Part shown: positions 7,894 to 16,222 of the stretch, in pieces
How positions within the stretch are numbered: the stretch's first letter is position 1
Layout: the number at the start of each line of letters is the position of its first letter
Assembly: GCF_014207905.1 (NCBI RefSeq)
Contig: NZ_JACHLB010000002.1
Location: 434,001-498,000, forward strand
DNA from: Flavobacterium notoginsengisoli
GTDB lineage: Bacteria; Bacteroidota; Bacteroidia; Flavobacteriales; Flavobacteriaceae
Direction of reading: 5' to 3'
Length of the DNA stretch: 64,000 nt
Position numbers and translations under genes: made by a program
Notes under the pieces: generated by a model
Database searches by the model: none
Told to the model about the DNA's origin: nothing
What the model saw: the letters and a program-made list of their open reading frames with translations, nothing else

Positions 7894-8430
7894 ATGGAAA
7901 ATCAATTCAGTCTTTTAAATAAAGAGCAATTATCATCAAAGAACAGAGAAGTCTTTGAAAAAATGGAAAAAAACTTTGGTAAAGTTCCAAATTTATACAA
8001 CGTTATTGCATACTCAGAACATGCGTTGGATGCGTACATAAAGCTTGAAGAAACACCAAATTCATTCACTCCAAAAGAGGTTGAAGCAGTGAACTTAGTC
8101 GTAAGCCAAGTAAATCAGTGTTTGTACTGTTTAAGTGCACATACCATAATTGCCCGCACAACAGGAATTACAGAAGAAGATTCGCGAGAAATTAGATTGG
8201 GTAAATTCTCAGCAGAAGAGAAAATTGACGCATTGGTAAAATTAACGGAACAAATCACCTTGAATAGAGGTCATGTCAATGACAATGCATTAGAAAAATT
8301 CTTCGAAGTGGGTTACACAAAAGAAAATCTGGTTGATCTGATATTACTTATTGGAGACAGAACGATCAGTAATCTACTATATGCAGTAACACAGGTGCCT
8401 ATCGATTTCCCAATTGCAAAATCAGTTTAA
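7894..8430 (+). CDS. AhpD-like carboxymuconolactone decarboxylase family protein
   Basis: 178 residues. The AhpD/CMD core is seen as NLVVSQVNQCLYCLSAHTIIAR, with the paired cysteines of the CxxC motif followed by SxxH, and a conserved ending PIDFPIA. AhpD-type proteins are thiol reductants or peroxidases; substrates vary. It lacks an obvious signal peptide, so it is probably cytoplasmic. It lies 44 nt after the spondin gene and 4 nt before the peroxiredoxin gene, which suggests co-transcription and a peroxide-related role. A paralogue at 11374 has lost the first Cys. Confidence 0.9.
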   Translation: MENQFSLLNKEQLSSKNREVFEKMEKNFGKVPNLYNVIAYSEHALDAYIKLEETPNSFTPKEVEAVNLVVSQVNQCLYCLSAHTIIARTTGITEEDSREIRLGKFSAEEKIDALVKLTEQITLNRGHVNDNALEKFFEVGYTKENLVDLILLIGDRTISNLLYAVTQVPIDFPIAKSV

Positions 8431-8434
8431 AAAC

Positions 8435-9124
8435 ATGAATAAGATAGCAAAAAAAATCACTGCATTGATGGGATGTTTGTCCCTGTTAATGTTAGGGCAA
8501 ACTGTTAATGCCCAAGAGAAAAAGATGGCTATGCAAGAAGGGATGAAAATGGAGCATATGGAAATGACAGCATCTATGATTCCTCAAAAAGCAGAAGATA
8601 TCAGTCCGTTGTTAGCTGGAGAAAAAATTCCAATGGCCATGTTACTGGATCAAAATGGAAAAATGGTTGATTTAAATAAGCTAGTTGCGGAAAAACCCAC
8701 CATATTGATCTTCTACCGTGGTGGCTGGTGTCCTTACTGCTCAAAACAGTTAGCAGGTCTGGAGGAAATCGCTGCGGATCTGAACAAGATCGGGTATCAG
8801 TTATTGGCTGTTAGTACCGACAAGCCAGATGGGCTAATGGAATCCGCGCAAAAAGAAAATTTGAAATATACTTTACTGTCAGATGCGGATGTATCAGTTG
8901 CGAAAAAATTCGGTATTGCATTTAAAGCACCAAAAGGATACTGGGATTTATTACCGAAATCAAGTGGTGGTAAAAACACAGAATTATTATTACCAGTGCC
9001 ATCCGTATTTATACTGGATCGTAAAGGGAAAATAAATTTTGAATACATCAATCCGGATATAACGCAAAGACTGAAACCACAGCTTTTGAAAGTAGTTGCG
9101 GAAACTATTATTAACGATTTATAA
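8435..9124 (+). CDS. Exported peroxiredoxin-like protein (AhpC/TSA family)
   Basis: 229 residues from ATG 8435; an in-frame TTG further upstream overlaps the previous gene and is not needed. A signal peptide ends near TVNAQ, followed by a Met-rich stretch (KKMAMQEGMKMEHMEM) that could bind copper or act as an oxidant sink. The redoxin fold has ILIFYRGGWCPYCSKQLAGL, with a CPYC centre. The family reduces peroxides or thiols. The export signal puts it in the periplasm, with the thioredoxin, Msr and DsbD products of the same operon. It is 11 nt from the next gene. Confidence 0.9.
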   Translation: MNKIAKKITALMGCLSLLMLGQTVNAQEKKMAMQEGMKMEHMEMTASMIPQKAEDISPLLAGEKIPMAMLLDQNGKMVDLNKLVAEKPTILIFYRGGWCPYCSKQLAGLEEIAADLNKIGYQLLAVSTDKPDGLMESAQKENLKYTLLSDADVSVAKKFGIAFKAPKGYWDLLPKSSGGKNTELLLPVPSVFILDRKGKINFEYINPDITQRLKPQLLKVVAETIINDL

Positions 9125-9135
9125 AAAAGAAGAAG

Positions 9136-9603
9136 ATGAAAAGTTTAAGATTAATACTGCCAATGGCAATTGCGTTTTTCTTACTGACCGCTTTAGGAAA
9201 TATGGCTATGGCGCAACAGATGTCTAAAAAGCATATGGATACTATGGCCAAAGAGATCAAATTTTCTGACGGTAAGTGGAAAGACATTGCAGCAATGGCA
9301 AAAAAGAATAAAAAATATGTGTTTGTTGATGCCTATACCACATGGTGCGGACCATGTAAGCTGCTTAAATCACAAACGTTTAGAGAGAAAGAGGTGATCA
9401 GTTTCTTTAATAAAAACTTCATTAATGTATCCGTAGATATGGAGAAAGGTGAAGGTTTGACATTAGCCCAGACCTGGGATGTAACTGCCTACCCTACATT
9501 ATTGTTCTTTAATCCTGAAGGAAAGCTTATTATGAAGCATTTGGGATTTGTAGATGGAGCAAGACTTATCGAAATTGGAAAACAATCATTAGCAAAAATG
9601 TAA
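9136..9603 (+). CDS. Exported thioredoxin-family protein
   Basis: 155 residues with a signal peptide (hydrophobic residues about 5-25, cleavage likely after AMAQ) and a thioredoxin fold carrying YTTWCGPCKLLKS, the classic WCGPC active site, plus the cis-Pro region DVTAYPTLLFF. It is a predicted periplasmic thiol-disulfide carrier. In this operon it could pass electrons from DsbD to MsrA, MsrB or the peroxiredoxin; that link is inferred from context. Spacing to both neighbours is 11 nt. Confidence 0.9.
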   Translation: MKSLRLILPMAIAFFLLTALGNMAMAQQMSKKHMDTMAKEIKFSDGKWKDIAAMAKKNKKYVFVDAYTTWCGPCKLLKSQTFREKEVISFFNKNFINVSVDMEKGEGLTLAQTWDVTAYPTLLFFNPEGKLIMKHLGFVDGARLIEIGKQSLAKM

Positions 9604-9614
9604 AACTAGAACAG

Positions 9615-10379
9615 ATGGGCAATTGGGATTTGAACAATAAACGTGCTTTAGTGACAGGTGGAACTAAAGGAATTGGGAAAGCGACGGTAATTGAGTTGGC
9701 TGAATTAGGAGCTCAGGTATTATTTACTGGAAGAGATGAGAAAACCGTAGAACTGGTAGAACAGGAACTGCGAGCATTGGGGCATCAGGTTTTTGGATTA
9801 AAAGCCGATGTGACAAGCACAGATCATCGTCATAAAGTGAAGGATTGGATTGACAGCAGATGGAAATCACTGGATATTTTAGTAAATAATGCCGGAATAA
9901 ATATTCGGAAACCAACATTAGACTACCTGGAGAGTGAATACAGACAGTTGTTGGAGGTAAACCTAATTGCACCATTTGAATTATCTAGGTTACTACATCA
10001 ATATTTAAAGGGGACCACTGTGGGAGTGGTGATTAATGTGGCTTCAGTAGCGGGCATCATGGATGCCCGCACAGGGGCTCCTTACGGAATTTCAAAAAGT
10101 GGTTTAATTCATTTAGGACGAAGTTTGGCAAATGAATGGGCTACAGATAACATAAGAGTAAATACAGTATCACCTTGGTTTACCAGAACACCAGCAACAG
10201 AAAGTGTGCTGACAAATCAAGAAAAACTTGAAAAAATTATTTCAAGAACGCCCTTAGGGAGAGTTGCTAATGACAAGGAAATAGCTTCAGTTATCGCTTT
10301 TTTAGCGATGGATAAGGCTTCATTTGTAAATGGACAAAATATTGTCGTTGATGGAGGTGCTTCGGCTGCAATTTTGTAA
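9615..10379 (+). CDS. Short-chain dehydrogenase/reductase
   Basis: 254 residues, a classical SDR. It has the nucleotide-binding motif TGGTKGIGKAT near residue 16, NNAGIN, the catalytic serine in NVASVAG, and YGISK as the catalytic Tyr/Lys. The ending FVNGQNIVVDGG is typical. It resembles the tropinone-reductase-like and gluconate-dehydrogenase-like group, but the substrate cannot be read from sequence. No signal peptide, so it is cytoplasmic. It sits in the redox operon after the thioredoxin gene. It may detoxify reactive carbonyls made during oxidant stress (inference). Confidence 0.88.
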   Translation: MGNWDLNNKRALVTGGTKGIGKATVIELAELGAQVLFTGRDEKTVELVEQELRALGHQVFGLKADVTSTDHRHKVKDWIDSRWKSLDILVNNAGINIRKPTLDYLESEYRQLLEVNLIAPFELSRLLHQYLKGTTVGVVINVASVAGIMDARTGAPYGISKSGLIHLGRSLANEWATDNIRVNTVSPWFTRTPATESVLTNQEKLEKIISRTPLGRVANDKEIASVIAFLAMDKASFVNGQNIVVDGGASAAIL

Positions 10380-10511
10380 ATTTAGTATAACGCAATGAAT
10401 TTCAGCCCCAATAGCTACCCCTAGAATGAAAAGATACTATAGATAGATCTTTTAATAAGTCAAAAGTTCCACATAGTAACTGAAAATAATATTAAATACA
10501 AATTATAAACA

Positions 10512-11372
10512 ATGTTAAGCGAATATAAAGATAATACACTGGCTCAGTTCTCGATGCATGTCAATTGTAATCTGTTTAAAGGTCCAGGTTTAACGAAACC
10601 GAGTAAGCCGATAAATACCTTTGTCTACAATAAGGGGCAAGAGCAATCGGTGAAGATAGATGAAATTACATACACCATGCCTGCCGGTTCAATTTTGCCA
10701 CTAGTGGCGAATCAAAATTTTGTATTCGAACACCCAGACCGTCTTGTCGCCTGGCAATTTAACAGAGAGTTTTATTGTATTGTAGATCATGATGCAGAGG
10801 TGGGATGTGTTGGTTTTTTATTTTATGGCATTGAGCATCCGATGTTTATTCAGCTGAATCAAGCTGAAATTGATGAAATGGAACAATTGCAAAAAATGTT
10901 CAGCTTAGAGTGGCCTTCCAAAGATAATTTTCAGGGAGAGATGCTTAGGACATTACTCAAATATCTCATCATAAAGGTAACTAGAACGGCTAAACTACAG
11001 AATGATAGCTACCAAAAGTTCTCTGATGAAAAGATGGATATTGTTCGAAAATTCTCACTACTGCTTGAAGAGAAATTTAAAACCCAGCACGGAGTCAAAT
11101 ATTATGCTGAACAACTTAACAAATCACCCAAGACATTAAGTAACATATTTGCGATCTTGGGTCAGCCATCTCCTTCCAAAATTATCCACACAAGGGTCAT
11201 ACTGGAAGCTAAGAGATACTTACACTATACTGATAAAACAGCAAAGGAAATTGCTTACGAAATCGGTTTTGAGAGTCCCGCACATTTTAGTCGTTTCTTT
11301 AAACTCCAAACAGGATTAAGCATATCCGAATTTAAAGAAATAAAGCTTCAAAAAAATAAAACGAAGGAATAA
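10512..11372 (+). CDS. AraC-family transcriptional regulator, candidate regulon controller
   Basis: 286 residues. The N-terminal part (about 1-150) fits a cupin-like sensor; the C-terminal 100 residues form the AraC/XylS double HTH, with VKYYAEQLNKSPKTLSNIF as the first and KTAKEIAYEIGFESPAHFSRFFKLQTG as the conserved second. The 132-nt gap before it (10380-10511) holds no clear -7 box and none of the GGGAAA-N3-TGTCAT sites, so it may be read through from the main promoter. AraC proteins typically bind half-sites about 21 bp apart, as at 6283-6318 and 6453-6488. It is the only regulator inside the cargo, hence the best candidate. The signal it senses is unknown. Confidence 0.9.
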   Translation: MLSEYKDNTLAQFSMHVNCNLFKGPGLTKPSKPINTFVYNKGQEQSVKIDEITYTMPAGSILPLVANQNFVFEHPDRLVAWQFNREFYCIVDHDAEVGCVGFLFYGIEHPMFIQLNQAEIDEMEQLQKMFSLEWPSKDNFQGEMLRTLLKYLIIKVTRTAKLQNDSYQKFSDEKMDIVRKFSLLLEEKFKTQHGVKYYAEQLNKSPKTLSNIFAILGQPSPSKIIHTRVILEAKRYLHYTDKTAKEIAYEIGFESPAHFSRFFKLQTGLSISEFKEIKLQKNKTKE

Positions 11373-11373
11373 A

Positions 11374-11913
11374 ATGATAACGATAGATATACCCAACGGA
11401 GAAGATTTAGACACAGAAAACAAAAATTTCTGGTTGTATTTCAAAGAGCGATTAGGAAGGGTGCCAAATCTATATGCATCGATGATGCATTCAAAAAATG
11501 CACTCAGTAATTATTATCAATTTCATACGAGAATGGTATCACTTACCAAGAAGGAAACAGAAGCTATTATGTTAGTTGTTTCTGAGGAGAACCAATCCTT
11601 GTATTGTTTAAGTGCACACACGATGATTGGTAAGTTAAATGGATTCAGCGATGAGCAGATCATGCAGATACGTCAAGGTCAAGTGAAATTTGACCATAAA
11701 TTAAATGTATTGGTAAGTTTTGTTAAAGGCGTGATCACAGGTAAAGAAAAAGAGCTAAATCTTCTGGAAAACTGTTTCAATGTTGGATACAGTCAGGAAA
11801 ACATTATAGATATACTGCATATTATAGGTGACAGCTATATTACAAATTACACAACTAAAGTTTTTAACGTTCCTATAGACTTTCCTATAGCGGAAAAAAT
11901 GAATCAGCCATGA
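11374..11913 (+). CDS. AhpD/CMD-like protein lacking one active-site cysteine
   Basis: 179 residues, a paralogue of the protein at 7894. The core reads LVVSEENQSLYCLSAHTMIGK, so the CxxC is SxxC: the first Cys is replaced by Ser while the second Cys and the His are kept. The ending VPIDFPIAE matches the paralogue. Loss of one Cys should prevent a CxxC disulfide cycle, so it may be a one-Cys enzyme, a partner subunit, or inactive. It starts 1 nt after the AraC stop, and its own stop overlaps the msrA start (ATGA), which points to tight co-translation. Confidence 0.87.
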   Translation: MITIDIPNGEDLDTENKNFWLYFKERLGRVPNLYASMMHSKNALSNYYQFHTRMVSLTKKETEAIMLVVSEENQSLYCLSAHTMIGKLNGFSDEQIMQIRQGQVKFDHKLNVLVSFVKGVITGKEKELNLLENCFNVGYSQENIIDILHIIGDSYITNYTTKVFNVPIDFPIAEKMNQP

Positions 11914-12587
11914 AAGCAAGAATTAGCTATAAATATATGATTGGCATATTTGCCATTATCCTGGGTTTTTCAGTAGCTGTAAACGCCCAAAAAAAAGACG
12001 GTAGTGTACAGAGTGGTGGAAACCCCAAATCCAAAAGACTGAAGATGGACAAAAATAAGGTGGATACAGCAACATTTGCCGCAGGCTGTTTCTGGTGTGT
12101 GGAGGAACAATTCAAAATGCTAAAAGGGGTTATTTCAGTGACTTCTGGTTTTACAGGCGGACATGTAGAAAATCCATCATATAAAGATGTGACCACAGGA
12201 ATCACAGGACATGCTGAAGCCTGCAATATTGTGTACGATCCAACTAAAATAAGTTATAAAGAACTTTTACAAGCGTTTTTTGTAGCACATGACCCGACTC
12301 AGCTTAACCGTCAGGGAGAAGATATCGGTACGCAGTACCGATCGGCGATATTCTACCATAATGAGGAACAAAAGAAAGAAGCACAGTTTTATATTTCAAG
12401 GCTGGATACAGAAAAGGCATACCAGAAAAAAATAGTTACAGAAGTGAGCCCATTCAAAAAATTCTATAAAGCAGAGGATTATCATCAGAATTACTACGAA
12501 AATAATGCTAAGGTTCCGTATTGTCAGCTGATTATAAAACCGAAGGTAGAGAAATTTAAAAAGGCTTTCGCTGGAAAATTAAAATAA
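11910..12587 (+). CDS. msrA: Exported peptide-methionine (S)-S-oxide reductase
   Basis: 225 residues. A signal peptide (GIFAIILGFSVAVNAQ) is followed by the MsrA domain with the catalytic AAGCFWCVEEQF, the GHAEACNIVYDP motif and GTQYRSAIFYHNEEQ. MsrA reduces the S epimer of methionine sulfoxide in proteins. Most bacterial MsrA is cytoplasmic; the signal makes this one periplasmic. It overlaps the preceding CMD gene by 4 nt and lies 5 nt before msrB, with dsbD next, which matches a DsbD-fed periplasmic Msr pathway. Confidence 0.95.
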   Translation: MKARISYKYMIGIFAIILGFSVAVNAQKKDGSVQSGGNPKSKRLKMDKNKVDTATFAAGCFWCVEEQFKMLKGVISVTSGFTGGHVENPSYKDVTTGITGHAEACNIVYDPTKISYKELLQAFFVAHDPTQLNRQGEDIGTQYRSAIFYHNEEQKKEAQFYISRLDTEKAYQKKIVTEVSPFKKFYKAEDYHQNYYENNAKVPYCQLIIKPKVEKFKKAFAGKLK

Positions 12588-12592
12588 AGGAT

Positions 12593-13147
12593 ATGAAAAA
12601 CATCATCAACAGTTTAGCTATTATAATGGCCTTATGTTTTTTGGGTTCTTTTGAATCAAAAGCGCAGGCAAATAGCTCACAGACGCAAAATCCATACTAT
12701 TCGCGTACAGATACAAGTAAGCTAAACGTTTCGAATGCGGAATGGAAAAAAATATTAAAACCTAGTGTTTATGAGGTGGCAAGGTTAAAAGGTACTGAAA
12801 GAGCTTTTACCGGAAAATACTGGGACAGTGATGTCAAAGGGACGTATTACTGTGCAGTATGTGGAAATGAACTGTTCAGATCTGATGCAAAGTTTTCAAG
12901 TACCTGTGGATGGCCAAGCTTCTTTGAAACAGTGAGAAAAAACAGCGTATTATATAAGGTAGACAATTCGCATGGAATGCATAGAACAGAAGTACTATGT
13001 GCGAGATGTGATTCTCATCTGGGACACATTTTTGATGATGGTCCGGCTCCTAATCATAAAAGATTCTGTATGAATTCAAATGTACTGGATTTTCAGCCTT
13101 TCAATCAAGCTAAAAACAGTATCAAAACTAAATCTAACATTAAATGA
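12593..13147 (+). CDS. msrB: Exported peptide-methionine (R)-S-oxide reductase
   Basis: 184 residues with a signal peptide ending near SKAQA. The MsrB fold shows zinc-binding CxxC pairs (CAVCGNELF and CARCDSHLGH), the substrate motif CGWPSF and the catalytic KRFCMNSN. It reduces the R epimer of methionine sulfoxide. Together with MsrA it covers both epimers in the periplasm. Its stop overlaps the dsbD start (ATGA). Methionine sulfoxide in exported proteins is a typical product of hypochlorous acid, which fits the island theme. Confidence 0.95.
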   Translation: MKNIINSLAIIMALCFLGSFESKAQANSSQTQNPYYSRTDTSKLNVSNAEWKKILKPSVYEVARLKGTERAFTGKYWDSDVKGTYYCAVCGNELFRSDAKFSSTCGWPSFFETVRKNSVLYKVDNSHGMHRTEVLCARCDSHLGHIFDDGPAPNHKRFCMNSNVLDFQPFNQAKNSIKTKSNIK

Positions 13148-15135
13148 AAAACTGGCTATCAATTATTTTACTGATCTTTTCAATATCATTCGCTAATGCG
13201 CAGATAAAGAATGTCGTAAAATGGGAATATAAAATTGAAAAAAACGGGGCCAATGAATACCAGGCAGTACTTTCAGCGAGCATTGATAAAGGATGGCACA
13301 TGTATTCAAAAGATTTGCCCAAGAATAGTGGAATTCCGACGGAATTTAAGACTAATTCTCCTGATATCGAGCTGATTGGAAATACCGTAGAAGCGGGTAA
13401 GAAAGTACGGGAATTTAGCAAAGCTTTTGGTGTCGAAATTGTCTATTTTTCGGATAAAGTTGATTTTGTTCAAAAGTTTAAATTAAAAAATCCGAATGCC
13501 TTAGCGAAAGTCAGCAGCGAGATCACTTATCAGGTTTGTGATGATAAAGTCTGCTTGGCTCCTAATACACTAGAATTTGAAGAAACCATTAATGCACCAT
13601 TACAGGGAAAAGATGCGATAAAGCAAGAAAATGCAAGTTCAGGTGAATTACTGAACTCTACTGAACTTAAAGTGCAAAGTATAGATATTACGCATCCGTT
13701 AACTACGGAGGGCGCTGTCGAATCTGTAACTGAATCAGGAAATGGATTGGTTTTTATACTAGGTTTTTTAGGTGGATTAATAGCACTATTAACGCCTTGT
13801 GTTTTTCCGATGATACCCTTGACGGTATCATTTTTCACAAAAGGTAGTGAAAACAAGGCAAAAGGCCGTAGAAATGCTATTATTTATGGTGTATTTATTT
13901 TAGGTATATTTTTGAGTCTGAGTATCCCATTTCACTTATTGCAGGGTGTCAGTGGAAGTGTATTTAACGAGATTGCAACCAATGTCTGGTTAAACCTGGT
14001 ATTCTTTGTTGTTTTCTTATTCTTTGCCCTGAGCTTTTTCGGATACTACAACATTACATTACCGAGCTGGTTACTGAACAAATCCTCAAAAGCAGAGGAA
14101 GCAGGTGGAATCGTAGGTATATTCTTTATGGCCTTGACACTGGTTATTGTATCATTCTCTTGTACCGGTCCGATTCTGGGCAGTTTATTGGGAGGTGTCG
14201 CATCGACCTCGACCAATGTTCCGTTATTATTGACGTTTGCGTTGGGAGGATTCGGACTGGCATGGGCCTTGGTTTTTGGGTTTCTGGCGCTATTTCCACA
14301 GGTATTGTCGTCTTTGCCAAAATCAGGAAGCTGGATGAACACATTGAAAGTAGTGATGGGATTCCTTGAACTTGCACTGGCATTGAAATTTCTTTCTAAG
14401 GCCGATTTGGTATCCAAAACGCTTTTATTGAAAAGAGAGGTTTTTGTGGCGATTTGGGTCGTGATTGGAATCGCATTAGTGTTGTACTTATTTGGTAAAA
14501 TAAAGTTCCCATATGACCGGAAGGATGAAAAGATTGGAAAAACCCGTAAAATAATTGGAGGATTAACAGCGGTTTTCATTGCATATCTGACAATAGGGCT
14601 ATTTCCTACAACAAAACCTAATTTGACCTTGTTAAGCGGAATTCTTCCTCCACTTAATGTCAGCCTCTATTCAAATCCGAGTGATGGTATTTTGGGATTA
14701 CATCCGGAGCATGACTTCTACAAAGGTCTTGAAATTGCAAAGAAAGAAAATAAGCCTGTTTTACTAGATTTTACAGGATACGGCTGTGAAAACTGCCGTA
14801 AAATGGAAGAGTTTGTTTGGAGTAAAGATGATATACTGCCCATTCTGCAGGATGACTTAGTTCTTGTATCACTCTATGTGGATGACCGGGAAGAATTACC
14901 AAAAACCGAGCAAAAGGCTGTTGATCTGGGTAATGGTCAAAAGAAAAAGATTAAAACCATAGGCGATAAATGGTCCTTATTCCAGCAGATTAATTTTAAT
15001 AATAACTCGCAACCGCATTATGTTTTACTTACACCTGAGGGACAGGTAATCAATAAACCTGTATCGGGTTATATGTCTAAGGATGAATTTAAGACGTTTC
15101 TAACGATTGGACTAAAATATTTTAAAAATAAATAG
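13144..15135 (+). CDS. dsbD: DsbD-type transmembrane thiol reductase
   Basis: 663 residues in the three-part DsbD layout. There is a signal peptide (to about residue 19) and an N-terminal periplasmic domain with ITYQVCDDKVCLAP; a multi-pass membrane core from about residue 195 with LLTPCVFPMIPLTVSFF and SFSCTGPILG, carrying the two membrane cysteines; and a C-terminal thioredoxin domain with YGCENCRKME near residue 550. It moves electrons from cytoplasmic thioredoxin to periplasmic partners. Directly after msrB with overlapping ATGA, it is the likely reductant source for MsrA, MsrB and the exported thioredoxin. Confidence 0.93.
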   Translation: MKNWLSIILLIFSISFANAQIKNVVKWEYKIEKNGANEYQAVLSASIDKGWHMYSKDLPKNSGIPTEFKTNSPDIELIGNTVEAGKKVREFSKAFGVEIVYFSDKVDFVQKFKLKNPNALAKVSSEITYQVCDDKVCLAPNTLEFEETINAPLQGKDAIKQENASSGELLNSTELKVQSIDITHPLTTEGAVESVTESGNGLVFILGFLGGLIALLTPCVFPMIPLTVSFFTKGSENKAKGRRNAIIYGVFILGIFLSLSIPFHLLQGVSGSVFNEIATNVWLNLVFFVVFLFFALSFFGYYNITLPSWLLNKSSKAEEAGGIVGIFFMALTLVIVSFSCTGPILGSLLGGVASTSTNVPLLLTFALGGFGLAWALVFGFLALFPQVLSSLPKSGSWMNTLKVVMGFLELALALKFLSKADLVSKTLLLKREVFVAIWVVIGIALVLYLFGKIKFPYDRKDEKIGKTRKIIGGLTAVFIAYLTIGLFPTTKPNLTLLSGILPPLNVSLYSNPSDGILGLHPEHDFYKGLEIAKKENKPVLLDFTGYGCENCRKMEEFVWSKDDILPILQDDLVLVSLYVDDREELPKTEQKAVDLGNGQKKKIKTIGDKWSLFQQINFNNNSQPHYVLLTPEGQVINKPVSGYMSKDEFKTFLTIGLKYFKNK

Positions 15136-15137
15136 TT

Positions 15138-15581
15138 ATGAAAACACCAGCTAAAAAACAACAGAATGCCGGTATGATTGTGATGATCTTAGGGACAGCA
15201 CTCGTACTATTATGGATCGGTATATTCAAATTTACACCGACTGAAGCTAAAGGAATAAAACCTTTGATGGAAAATCAACCATTATTGTCATGGATGTATA
15301 GTGTGTTGAGTGTTCAAGGAGTCTCCAACTTCATTGGTTTGGTAGAAATTGCAACCGCAGTTTTGCTTATTGTAGGACTGAAAATAAACAAACTGTTGAA
15401 GTATGCTGGTGCTTTATTAATCTTAACTTTTGTAATCACGATTAGCTTCTTGTTTACAACACCAGGTGTGTGGAAAAGTGTCGATGGCGTTCCAGTGACG
15501 GACTTTTTTATTCTAAAAGATCTGATTCCCCTAGGTTTAGGTATCGTTCTGTGGAATGACGACCGAAGTGTATCGAAATAA
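15138..15581 (+). CDS. YkgB/DUF417 family membrane protein
   Basis: 147 residues with four hydrophobic segments. The DUF417 pattern is visible: WIGIFKFTPTEAKGIKPLMENQPLLSW, LVEIATAVLLIVGL, and the end VTDFFILKDLIPLGLGIVLW. E. coli RclC (YkgB), part of the reactive-chlorine regulon under the AraC-type RclR, is in this family. It starts 2 nt after dsbD. A second family member at 27450 has the same operator in its promoter. The molecular function of the family is not known. Confidence 0.85.
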   Translation: MKTPAKKQQNAGMIVMILGTALVLLWIGIFKFTPTEAKGIKPLMENQPLLSWMYSVLSVQGVSNFIGLVEIATAVLLIVGLKINKLLKYAGALLILTFVITISFLFTTPGVWKSVDGVPVTDFFILKDLIPLGLGIVLWNDDRSVSK

Positions 15582-15615
15582 CTTCAAATAACATATAGAT
15601 TCTCTATTATTAAAA

Positions 15616-16044
15616 ATGGCGCATTTTAAATTCATATCATCCATCAAAAACAAACTAGCTCGATCAATGAGTTGGATGATATGTATTCTTGCGTTTTCAA
15701 GTCAGATATTCTTTTTCTCTGCACATTATCAGCTTGATCATCATAATGATGTTTCTGAATGTGGAATGTCTCAAACAATGAAAGATTGCAGTCAAGAAAA
15801 AAACTGTGATTTGGATTGTTGTTGTAAGCCACATTCACATCAGGGGAAAAGTTGCCCAAGCACCTGTGACTCAAATTGCTGTTTGAGTTTATGCCATAGA
15901 ACTCATTTTTTTATTTTTCAATCAGATGCGAAGAACTCTTCGATCATTATTGATAGTAATCAGATTTTGAGTAAAAATATATACCCGCAATTTACCTCCC
16001 ATGTGATTCCGATATGGGTGCCTCCCAAGATAGATATTTTGTAG
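15616..16044 (+). CDS. Cys/His-rich membrane-associated protein, probably metal binding
   Basis: 142 residues. An N-terminal hydrophobic segment (about 18-35) is followed by a region dense in Cys and His: HYQLDHHND, DCSQEKNCDLDCCCKPHSH, CPSTCDSNCCLSLCH. The C-terminus has WVPPKI. The arrangement recalls the small HYC_CC_PP-type proteins found next to metal efflux pumps in Bacteroidota, though the Y is followed by Q rather than C. It probably binds copper, silver or zinc in the periplasm and links the thiol part of the operon to the pump genes downstream. No enzymatic motif is seen. Confidence 0.65.
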   Translation: MAHFKFISSIKNKLARSMSWMICILAFSSQIFFFSAHYQLDHHNDVSECGMSQTMKDCSQEKNCDLDCCCKPHSHQGKSCPSTCDSNCCLSLCHRTHFFIFQSDAKNSSIIIDSNQILSKNIYPQFTSHVIPIWVPPKIDIL

Positions 16045-16091
16045 ATATAGGAAAAAACGAGTCGTAAAGATCATCTTTTCCTAAATCTGAA

Positions 16092-16117
16092 GAAGGTATT
16101 CAAATTACCTTCTCTTT
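16092..16117 (+). terminator. Possible weak terminator between the redox and metal parts
   Basis: Arms GAAGGTA (16092-16098) and TACCTTC (16106-16112) are perfect, followed only by TCTTT. It may lower read-through into the pump genes. The rest of 16045-16222 shows an AGGG/CCCT inverted pair near 16138-16155 but no clear -7 box. Confidence 0.35.
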
Positions 16118-16222
16118 CAATGGCTAATGCATATTGACAGGGACTTTTATGCCCTAAAAAAAGAAGAAAATTCTTCAATTAAAATTAAAAATCAATAAAC
16201 AAATAACTAAAAATTGAATACA

